Source of the DNA: Parus major
Taxonomy: Eukaryota; Chordata; Aves; Passeriformes; Paridae
DNA: 64,000 nucleotides
Assembly: GCF_001522545.3 (NCBI RefSeq)
Contig: NC_031773.1
Coordinates: forward strand, 39,209,669-39,273,668
Reading direction: 5' to 3'
Shown: positions 14,405 to 24,300 of the stretch, one piece after another
How the letters are laid out: every line of letters starts with the position of its first letter
Numbering within the stretch: the first letter of the stretch is position 1
Notes under the pieces: model-generated
Databases searched by the model: none
Told to the model about the DNA's origin: nothing
The model's input: only the letters and a program-made list of their open reading frames with translations
Program-made: the position numbers and the translations under genes

Positions 14405-14487
14405 CATCACAGAATAATTCAGATGGAAAAAGACCTCCAAGGTTATCAAGTCCAACATGAAGCCCTCTTCACAAACATTACTACCCC
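14405..14487 (-). mobile_element. CR1 3'-end fragment, antisense
   Basis: Read on the plus strand, CACAGAATAATTCAGATGG followed by AAAAAGACCTCCAAGG and TCAAGTCCAAC is the reverse complement of the CR1 3' terminal signature (GTTGGAC...GATGA..TT.GAGGTC, with an ATTCTGTGA tail). The element's 3' end is therefore at 14405 and the body runs to higher coordinates. Only about 80 bases are recognisable before the sequence dissolves into the microsatellite at about 14490, so the copy is very short and 5'-truncated. Confidence 0.85.
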
Positions 14488-14489
14488 AT

Positions 14490-14993
14490 AATGATATATT
14501 TATGATATATTTATTATATATATGATACAGATATCTAGATATAGATGATATATCTAGATAGATATATATGGATATGGATAGATATAGATATAGATATAGA
14601 TATAGATANNNNNNNNNNNNNNNNNNNNNNNNNNNNNNNNNNNNNNNNNNNNNNNNNNNNNNNNNNNNNNNNNNNNNNNNNNNNNNNNNNNNNNNNNNNN
14701 NNNNNNNNNNNNNNNNNNNNNNNNNNNNNNNNNNNNNNNNNNNNNNNNNNNNNNNNNNNNNNNNNNNNNNNNNNNNNNNNNNNNNNNNNNNNNNNNNNNN
14801 NNNNNNNNNNNNNNNNNNNNNNNNNNNNNNNNNNNNNNNNNNNNNNNNNNNNNNNNNNNNNNNNNNNNNNNNNNNNNNNNNNNNNNNNNNNNNNNNNNNN
14901 NNNNNNNNNNNNNNNNNNNNNNNNNNNNNNNNNNNNNNNNNNNNNNNNNNNNNNNNNNNNNNNNNNNNNNNNNNNNNNNNNNNNNNNNNNNNN

Positions 14994-15052
<59 letters not shown>
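14490..15052. repeat. GATA-type microsatellite around an assembly gap
   Basis: The left flank (about 14490-14608) goes from irregular GATATATTTATGATA-type sequence into a hexanucleotide (TAGATA)n ending at 14608. Positions 14609-14993 are 385 unknown bases. The right flank (14994-15052) is a clean tetranucleotide (TCTA)n of about 14.5 copies. On the plus strand the left side is AGAT-like and the right side is its complement type (ATCT), so the repeat changes both period and strand inside the gap. Open frames spanning this block only translate the repeat and the Ns. Confidence 0.95.
14609..14993. other. Assembly gap (385 N)
   Basis: A run of 385 undetermined bases inside the microsatellite. 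The length is not a round placeholder value, so it may be an estimated size; this is inference. Confidence 0.99.
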
Positions 15053-15054
<2 letters not shown>

Positions 15055-17819
15055 TCCCTTTCAGTAATGAATCAAAAAGAAAAAAGAAGAATGTTTTTAA
15101 TGGTCTCAACTTTAGATAATTTTTTTCTGGAAACCTTATAACATTAGAAAAAGACTGACTTGACTGACGTTTGAAATGAGGATAGTTAAATCCATCCCAA
15201 TAAGTAGTGGGAAAAAAAATTAGGTTTTTTTTTTTCTTCAACCCCCTTGTGCAAGTATCTGACATGCTTCACTTAAGCAAAATTGCATGAACTTGGATGT
15301 CTGCCTTTCCCAGTATGTCCAATGCAAATGAGGTGAGAAGAGGAGACGAAGGAATTCCCTGGTGTGATATATATTTTATGGAGGTATTGATTTTTTTCTT
15401 AGCATTTAAAAACTTTTTCTTAGCTTAAATAGCTTTTTGGGTTAGGGAAGAGAGAAGGGGCCTGGATACACTGTACATTGACACACAGATCAGTTTGGAT
15501 GAAGTTATGTACCATATAGACTATTATTTTATTATTTGCACTGTAGTAGAGCCCAGAGGTTCAGTCAAGGATCAGAGGCCCATTTTTGTAATGAATAAAA
15601 AGACAACCAAGATTGCTTCCAAAAGTAAGTAAAGACTTTTCCAGTTGTTATTGGCAAAAGTCAACTTCTGTGTTTCCAAAATAATAAAATTCAATGTTAC
15701 TTCAGTACATATTACCTAGATCCAAGAGGTCAATAAGAATCAGGTTACTGGAAAAAAACCTTTTTTGGCTTACAACTAAATAGTTTCATACTTTCTAAAT
15801 TCCCATTGATGCTGCCTCTAACTTACTACCATTTTCTGTATTTGCTATTTTTATTTGTGACAGTAGGTAGGAAGATATGAAGAGTAATTTAAACTGGCAT
15901 TTGGGGATGGTCTCTTCTATTACTTGAATTCTTACAGAAATTCAATATTATTAGACAGCACATCAGTGAAAATATTCCAAAACTGAATGAACATATTGCA
16001 GTTCATATCCATTTGTCACTGGAGCTTCTCTGTATGCAGTACCTTAATCCATTTAAAAATTATAACAGAGTTTTTCCTAACTGAAACAGAGCTAGTTCTC
16101 AAAGCTGATTATAAAAGACTTTATAGTGCATTGCAAGAAACTGAATTAATTCATCCAAGAGTGATTATTTTTTGTGTTTACTACATGATAAGGAAAAACT
16201 TCTTGGATGCAAATAGAGGAAAACCTAGAGTAACTGAGAAAAACCATCAAGGCATGTGTCTAGTTATGATTTAGCTCCACTTAGTTTGCCTCAGTCAAAA
16301 TCTGAGTGGACTGACTTCTCTTCTCTGTCTGGACTGACCTCCCTACCTTGAACTTGACACTGATAGCCCCTAACTTGAGTTAGAGGTGGTTTTTCATACG
16401 GAATTTCAACTCCCAGTATTCTTAATTTGCAGGAATTTTCTGCTGCACACAATTGTTTTTCAGAGTTTATGTCTCCCCAGGGGAACGAAATAAAGACATT
16501 CACATTAGTCATACATATATCCCCCAAGATCACCTAGTATTTATCTAAGACGTTTCTCCATAAAATACATTAAGTCAACAGTATTCTGCTTCTGAGGTGC
16601 TGTCTTTTAAACTCGACCTTGTTGCTGATTTATGTATTGTACTTGTACTCTGAGGAGAGAAAATGCTTCAAATATTAATCTTAAAGAACAAACTAACTTT
16701 AAAACAAATGCCAAGTACTCTGCTATTTTTTGGAAGCTTACACCATTTTTCTACACTGTACATATGGCTTAATTGCTTGGTAATCCATGGCATGCAAATA
16801 GAGTATCAATCTGATTACAAAACCCTTTGAACTATCATTGGTGGACATGTTGGAATGTCTCCACATTTTTTCTCGGAGAGTAAATTAAACTGCAATTATA
16901 AAATCAATGTAATGTTTTGCAAACCTTTTATTTATAATGCAGTCACCTCTGCTACTTGTGGGTTTATTAGCATTTCATAGGGATCACAGAAGACATGTAA
17001 CTTCAGCTATTAGTTTTAGAGGTCACTGCACCAACACTTGATTTCCAGAGGAAAAGCAGAGCTGCTGAAAAGCTCCTGTGCTCATACATTCTTAAGCTAA
17101 TGTAATATAGAATTGATAAATACATGAAAAATCAAGTTGAGGAAACAAAGACTTCATCAGAATATTCTGAAGCAGTTCTCTGGTGTTTTCCAATATTTAT
17201 GAGAGCGCAGGCAGCAGCCAGGTATCTGTGAAAATGTTTATGACCTTTCAGATGTCTGCCAAGACTTATGCTGCCATTAATGTATGCTAACATCTTTTTT
17301 TTGTGCATTATTTTAAGTTACTGGTGATGCAATTCAGGCAGACAGAACTATTCAGGTGACTTAGAAAACCTGCTGTACCACAGAGCCCATGAACAGCAAG
17401 TGGAGAACTAATGTAAGAATTTTTTAAGCATTTATTAGGCAATTTGCATCCATTTTGCATCCTGAAAACCATAAGCTCATACCTTTCAGTGAATAACAGG
17501 ATGTAAGGAATCGAGCTTGTGTTTTGAGTATCTTGCATGTATATGCAACAAAAAAATGCTGCACATAATACTTTCAGCAACTGATTCAGAGAATTCTCCT
17601 AATAAATTTCTATGTATTTTCAACACAGTAGTCACACTGGACACTATTGGATATGGGATCTCTGTGGAACAAGTTAATCTTGGCATTTTTATGTTTGATA
17701 TGAAACTGATGCAAGGAAATTAATCCATTTCATTCTCAGTAGAAAATCACACCAAATTTATGAAGCTCGCATATAAGTCTTTGAAATAAACACAACAAAA
17801 TAAAATGTCTGTTTTTACT
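15053..17819. other. AT-rich unique sequence; possible conserved patch
   Basis: No exon or repeat was recognised. The part at about 16740-17290 has a balanced, non-repetitive composition with an ATGCAAAT octamer (about 16793-16800) and TAATTATAAA-like sites, which would suit a conserved noncoding element, but that cannot be judged from one sequence. The 95-codon frame at 15987-16274 and the frames around 17308-17723 lack recognisable domains. Confidence 0.45.
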
Positions 17820-18366
17820 GTAATTTGTGTCTAACAGCTTTCCTGCTTGTTGTGATTGAGGTCTTTTCCCAGGGGACTTTACTCACTAGTTCCCTGAGCA
17901 GCCTGAAGTCTGCTCCCACCACATACAGGGTTGAAGTTTCACTGACACTTTTCCTCCTGTCAATAGAGACTTTAAACTCGATCTCTTTGTGGTTGCTGTA
18001 GCCAAGACAGACACCAATCTCTGCTTCGCTCAGGAGATCCACTCTTCTGACAGAGTGGATCAAGCAGCAGATCAAGGAGGGCATCTTTCCGTGTCACTTC
18101 CCTTACAACCTGTAATGTAACATTGTCATCCATGTGTTTTAGGAATCTTCTGGATCCACAGCTGTGAGGTGTTCCCAGCTAATACCTGGCAAGTTGAAGT
18201 CCCCCATAAAGACAAGGATGATTGAATTGGGAGTGTCCATTAGTTCCTCAAAGAATAATTCACTGGCACCACCATCCTACCTAGGCAGTCTAATATAGAC
18301 TCCCACAATTGGCACTTGCATTATTTGTTTGTCCCTTAATCCTTACTCAGACGAATGTCATGTCAT
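17820..18366 (-). mobile_element. CR1 ORF2 endonuclease-domain fragment, antisense
   Basis: The reverse complement encodes, across frameshifts and stops, the apurinic-like endonuclease (EN) domain of CR1 ORF2. In element order there is VRIKGQTNNA (about 18335-18305), a GVYIRLPR block matching the usual GV.YRPP (about 18300-18280), LVFMGDFNLPGISW with the catalytic-domain GDFN motif (about 18218-18178), FLKHMDDN...ALLDLLLDP (about 18150-18055), and then LGYSNHKEIEF matching CR1 LG.SDHE.VEF (about 18000-17970). It ends with a FRLL..LV..VPWE block (about 17905-17865). In LGYSNHKE the SDH motif reads SNH. The RT and 3' UTR that normally follow (to lower coordinates) are absent. Retaining EN without the 3' end is atypical for LINE copies and implies later deletion or breakage. 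It is not functional. Confidence 0.85.
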
Positions 18367-18379
18367 TTCCAGATGTGAG

Positions 18380-18556
18380 AAATATTATATATGATATGAT
18401 ATGATATGATATGATATTATATTATATTATATTATATTATATTATATTATATTATATTATATTATATTATATTACATTGTATTGTATTGTATTGTATTGT
18501 ATTGTATTACATCATGTCATATCATATCATATTTATTATATTTATTATATTATATT
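18380..18556. repeat. Compound pentanucleotide microsatellite
   Basis: Five-base units change in steps along the array: (ATATG)n at about 18386-18412, (ATATT)n at about 18411-18470, (GTATT)n at about 18478-18508, then (ATCAT)-like units at about 18511-18532 and a TTTATTATAT tail. Neighbouring blocks differ by one or two bases per unit, so this is best read as one array with successive unit mutations and re-expansions. Its left side lies about 15 bases from the CR1 endonuclease fragment. Confidence 0.93.
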
Positions 18557-19020
18557 CCAGACCCTCCATTACATATAATGCCAGAGAATGTCGTGGTGCA
18601 AGAGGTAGGATCTACTACTTTAGCTGGCCCAGAAGGACCTTTGCCCACTCCATCAGTTGATTTTCCAGGAATGATCCAGGGCCTCATGCCTCTTGTAAAA
18701 GCTGCCAGTTCTCTTTGAACTTGGATCTTGAAGAGGAGTAGACTTTCTCATAGTATGCACAGTGACCAGCGTCCAGACCTCATGTTCACCAGACCTTTCA
18801 CAAACCTCTTGACAGTGCTCTGAGGCTCCTTGCATCCCCACTTCTATGGAGATTTGAGGCTCCTGAGACCTCAGCATCATCAGTCTCTGACTGTGTGAAT
18901 CATGTTCTCTTCCTTACATGGTTTCTTCACCTGTTGGCACAGCTCATTGGCAACAGCACACTCTGTAAAAGGAATGATTGTCGGCCCATTCTGGTAGAGG
19001 ATCCTGTGATTCTGTGAAGC
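18557..19020. other. Unrecognised less AT-rich block, possibly repeat-derived
   Basis: This block is visibly richer in G and C than its surroundings. It begins exactly where the microsatellite stops and ends near 19015 with GATCCTGTGATTCTGTGAAG, which resembles the CR1-style terminal ATTCTGTGA. On the minus strand, 18653-18880 holds a 75-codon frame with no domain I recognise. If it were the upstream part of the neighbouring antisense CR1, it should encode the EN N-terminus or ORF1; I could not match it. It may be a different, diverged repeat. Confidence 0.4.
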
Positions 19021-21261
19021 ATGAAGAATCTACACTTTACTCATGAAGGTGATGAAGGAATGCTGCTGTTTAAGTTGGTCCAGGCACAGACTGTGTTCAC
19101 CTTAGACTCATTGTTTATAAGAAATAGACACGAACAGGGCATTGCAGAGGGACTCTAGGTCTAAATCTGTGGCTGAAGCTGTAGAGGGTATCTCCTCTGC
19201 CACAAAAATGCAGATGGATACCAGAGCTAGTTGATGTTCTAGTTCAATACTCTTTTGTATTGACAAACTTCCCTGCTCTTGAATCCTGCATTGTAACTTT
19301 AGATGATAACTTATTGATTTCAAGATTTTACATGAGCAAAGAACCATTACAAATTTCAGCAGACCCAAAGATTCTAAAGCATATAGAATAGGAGCTATGA
19401 ATTTGCCTGCAGTATGCACCATTTGCTAAATCTTATTAAATTAGAATCAAAAAAAAAAAAAGGAAAAAAAAAAAAAAAGCTGTGGGGAGGAATTGATTTT
19501 AAACTGTACTGTCAGCATGGCTTGTTTATAGGCCATTAGCAATAAATTGCAACATGAACATAGCTGATTTGGTTAACAATTACCCTCACAAACATATCAA
19601 CTTTTTGTCCTCATAACACGAAACTCAGCTCATTAAATGGACTCTCAATTAACAATTATTCATACTGTCAGTTGATGGTGTAAAACTGTGGCAAGAGAGA
19701 TTGAATAATTAGCTCATTTTAAAGGAAAAATAGAGAATGAATTCTTTGTCTAATTTATAGCAAAGCAAGAGACAGAAAAGAAGCTGGGCCAAAGAAACTG
19801 AACCAAGTGAATTCCTGAGATAAAGCAGCTCCTCATTCAGGACCACAGCATCAAAAGGCACAGGAAAACTTTCCAGACAGGAGGAAGAAAGAGGCTCATT
19901 TACATGTGCAGACCTTGAAGTTCTACAGGTAGATTTAGTTCTTAAATCTGTTAGCAACTTAGTTCATTAGATCCAGTGGGATTTTGCAACTGAATAGAGC
20001 TTCTTGGATCAGATCCTAGCTGTGGGGTTTTTTCTGTCTTTTCCATGCTCTTAAAGGGGCTTCCCATTGATATTTTTGGTATCTATGTTACTGTTTACTT
20101 GTTTGATCTGTCAGGTTTGAAATGCTTGGTCATAAATTTGTTTATTTTTATCCATCAAATCTTGACTTTATAAAAACTTTGCTCTTCCTTTCTTTTGGCA
20201 GCAGTAATAAGTTGTCAAAGTTTCACCTTACCCACCTATTATTCACTCAAATCTTACCTCATTTTATAAGTAAGGAGGGAAGATATTAATCATTCAGTAA
20301 ATATCAGGCATATGTAGTGTGTATAATGCTTCAGGTGAATATTATTTGAACTCTGCTTTTGATCTTCTGACTGACAAAATCCCTTTCAGGGTGAGTGAAT
20401 CTATGTCCTGCAGTTTCCAAAATTGATTGTTACTCAAAAAAACAAGTTCATAGATATTTTCCATTGCTTTCCCTGATGAAACTTAAAATGAAAGCAAGAA
20501 CACCAAGTCTCTGAATTTTTGATGGAAAAAAGTCCAATTATTTTATGTTGTTAAATCAAAATAAATTTTGGAGTACTGTCTTAATGATGAGACTGAGAAG
20601 TTTAAGAAATTTCCAGCCTTCAATACTAGAAAAAAATGGAGAATTTCAACTTACTTTTTCCTCTTTAAAAATTCAGAGAAAAAAAAAAAAAAGAAGAGGG
20701 AGAAAAATACAAGAACATATTTTGTGGAAAAGATATAACATTTATACTGAATTAAAGAAATCACATTTTACACAACACAATTGGATGAATTTTCTACTTC
20801 TGAAAAAAGAATTAACAATGAATAGCATTGCTATACAGAAAATTATTCTGGGGACAGCTTTAAGAAGCATGAAAGCTGTGACTCAAAGAACTGTTGCATC
20901 ATCTTGCAAGATTTTAACTTACAAATAATGAAACTATCTATCTTCCATTAAGTTTTCCTGAAAGAGAAAATTGTTTTGGTTAACAAACAAGTGTTCAATT
21001 TGCTCCGTATATAAAATCTAAATAGAAAAGTCAATTTTATGGTAGCACAAAATAAGGGCATGTATGATGCTTATTAAAGAGTTTTATGGTTGTTTTTACT
21101 CAAAGTTGAATTTTTCTTCTGTCCTGAATGCTGTATTTTTCACTTCCTTCCTTTCTACATGTTTATGTATTTCTCCATTTGGATTAACAGCGAAGTGCTG
21201 ATATTTCCAGATATAGCAGAGAGAATTGGATAAATTATGTCAGCCACCATTTTTTTTTTTT
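19021..21261. other. AT-rich unique sequence, no gene seen
   Basis: This holds an A-rich run (19449-19478) and otherwise unique DNA. A 127-codon frame at 20545-20928 contains a lysine/arginine run that simply translates a purine-rich stretch and shows no domain. A 104-codon minus-strand frame at 19108-19422 is also unrecognised. No gene is supported. Confidence 0.5.
19449..19478 (+). repeat. A-rich run
   Basis: About 30 bases of A interrupted by one GG. There is no adjacent retrotransposon 3' end that would make it a poly(A) tail, so I list it as low complexity. Confidence 0.85.
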
Positions 21262-21392
21262 TTACAGCTCTTCCTGAGTGCACTCTCCTGAGACAGGCAT
21301 CTGAAAATGTCCCTGATGATCTAGTGGATGGCATCTGACTAGATGACTTTAAAGGTGCCTTCCAACCCCAGCTATTCTGTGATTCTGAGATC
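21262..21392 (+). mobile_element. CR1 3'-end fragment, sense
   Basis: CCTGATGATCTAGTGGATGG, then GACTAGATGACTTTAAAGG and TGCCTTCCAACCCCAGC, with the terminal ATTCTGTGATTCTGAG, is the standard 3' end of avian CR1. A short internal deletion is suggested between the GTGGATGG and GACTAGATG blocks. It is a short 5'-truncated copy in which only the 3' UTR and tail are left. Confidence 0.85.
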
Positions 21393-24300
21393 TTACATGC
21401 ATACAACTCAAAGACAAATTCTGAGCTTGCTTGTAGTTGTATGATAATCAAATTCATTAATTATCTTGTTTCTGACATAATTTAACACTTAAAAATTTTT
21501 TTTTCTTCTAGGAGATTTCAACAACATTTGTTCTCAGGGACTGTTACACATCTCAAGCATAAGAAATAAACATGTTGGCAATTTCTATTTAAAGGATTCA
21601 GTGACAGAGGGCAGACAGCTCTTTCCTACAGTAATGCTCAATTAGAAAACCTGAGCAGAGATGCCTGCTTTCTTGAACACAGCAAAAATTAAATAAGAAA
21701 TGTCAGCCTCAGCTTTAGAGTTCTGAGCCTATCACTAACCACTACTTGATCCCAATATCTGTTTTATGATAGCAGCAGGCTAAGGATTTCTTCTCTGAGT
21801 ATTCCTGAAATTCTGATTATTTTCACACATTTTTTTTTCTCACACAGGTCTGTAGGCAGATTAATAAGCAATCTCTGTCCCTGCATTCTGCTTGCTATGG
21901 GAACTTTTAAAATGCCCTTGTAATATTTTTGTACATTTTCATTGTACAATTTTACTTCTCTAGACTACTATTTTGGGTAGCAACTCTTGATATTTAAACT
22001 AGTTTTTCCTTAAAGATTTCAACAATTTTTATACTTATCTTGACAGAAAAACAACTGTTGTATCCACCAGCTTCATTGTATATAAGCTAAATCATGATGA
22101 CTTCAACACCAACCCCAAAGTTATTTTCTTTTATTCATTTAAAATTATACAGCATTCAGAGAGAGCAGTCAGAGTGTCGTAGGAGTGTTTGTGCCTGGCT
22201 ACTTACTTTGCTGAGCTTGACCTACCGTCCTGAGCCCAGGGCTTGACCTAGGGCCTCTCTTGCCACTGCAGACCTGCCTGGACAGCTGTGGTGTCTGACC
22301 ATGGTCATCTTCACCAGACCTGGTCAGCTTTTTGAATATGGGTGCTGTGGGACTGGTCCTTTGTCAGTGTGGACACCATCCTGCCTGCCTTGCTGTTAAT
22401 CTTCAGCTCCCATCTTGCTTTTCTGTGAAGAGCAGACACCCTTTGTCTTGGAAACACGAATTAAGGAACACATACACACATACATGTATATTTTGCATTT
22501 GTATAGACTTCTAAATTCTTTGATTCTAAATTCTAAACTGCACAGAAACATTTCTTAATTGCACTTAATGGGCCCCCAGAAGTACTTACAAGAAATGTAG
22601 GGAGAGACGCCCCGGGGTGAGGTAGCACCTCAGCTGTGCTTGCACTTTGATGCAAATTACTATAACTTGGCTCTTGGGCAGTAATTCAGATACTCAAGCA
22701 TAGTTTAGCAGAGTCCAAATCAAAGATGACAGTTTTAGGCTTAGTCTTGCCTTTAGGCCTGCATATTTTTACATGAACTTGGCCTAAGAAATTCAGCTAC
22801 AAGCAATTCAGTGTCATCCTGCACCTACTTTCAGGAGTCAGCATTATCTCTGTCATGCATAAGTATTAATGTGCAAATAAAATGTTTTAAATTGTATACT
22901 GAATTCGAATAGTCTTCAAAAATAATATGGGAAGTCCCATCAAATAAATGAATAAATAAATAGCACTAAAAGGAAGCCTTTTACACAAACTGCAGGTTAT
23001 GATAAATAAGGAGAAAAGCAGTTTACATGTCACCAACATGCCGACGAACAATTCTAAGTAAATCCTAGTGTAAGTGGCAACATAATGAGTGTTTATGAAG
23101 TACACATTTATTTAAGTTTCCACTTGCCAAGTTTCTAAACAGTTGAGTGTAATTTATCATATTATTGAAAAAAAACCTTTACCAAACAAAATTTACCATT
23201 CTGGCAAATACAGACATCTTTTAGAATACGTCAGTATGATACTTCTGTGATAGATTCAGATCTACACTGAAGTCCCAAATTTGCCTTCTTCACAAATTTG
23301 CAATGCAGTTCTTACTCATATAAGAATTTTGCCAGATTTTGGGAGACAGAAGTCAGAATAATTACACCTCTTCTATTCCTTAATACAGGCATATATATTC
23401 AAAGAAAAAGCTATTTACAGTGTGTACAGGGGAAATAGTGCCACCTGGATCTTTTTCTGTTGCCATGATGTCACAGGGCCAAGAACCAGCAGCTGAGGCT
23501 CAGAGATGGCACTTGGATATTGCTTAATACGTACATACAAATTTTATTTCCCCTTATAATTGACTCTCTAGGAATCTCACATCTACATATGAATCTCACC
23601 TGGCTTTAGTACTAGATAATAGAGAAGTCACATGGCTGCTTTCATACCACCTGCTTATAGTAAAGCTGACAATTCTCTCATCTATTTTTCCTTAGAAGTG
23701 AAGACACTTGACCTGTCTTTCAAAGACAAAATGCATCTGTAATGTATTGACAGGTCATGGACCTGCCTCATCTCTCTGTGTGACAACACCCAAAAAAAGG
23801 TGTAGTAGTAACTTTTGTCTTGGTGTGGCTAACACTTGACCAATAAGTTTGTCTCTATCTTCTACACTAACATAGGTCATCTTTCTCATGTCAGCATTCA
23901 ACGCTTCCAGATGACTGAAAACCTGTTCCTATGGTGCTTAACAGATGTTATACGAAGAAATAAAAAATTTGGCAAGGCTGCTAGGAAATCTATCTGCAAA
24001 AAAGTGAAAAAGACTAATGTTGTGAATGTTGACTGAAGTAGATCATTGTTTTGGGATGTCAGGGGTGTTGTATCTGAATCAGGAAAATGCAATAAAGCAC
24101 TAAGTATTTCACTGTCACTGTGGAGTCTAACAGAACTCACTGAACTCTGCACAACTGTTAAGGAAAGCTTTTCAAAATGTCTGACACTGAGAGAAAATTG
24201 GATTCCCAATTAGCTCAACATGTTTTCTAATAAATAATGTATCTGAATATTCCCAGTGGAGAAGTGCAATTCCAATCCTCTCTATGGGTCATCTCTTCAT

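Noticed and set aside
14545..15141. 198- and 183-codon frames across the N gap
   Set aside because: They are only translations of the GATA/TCTA repeat and undetermined bases.
20545..20928. 127-codon plus-strand frame with a basic run
   Set aside because: The basic run comes from an A/G-rich stretch; no domain or exon signals were seen.
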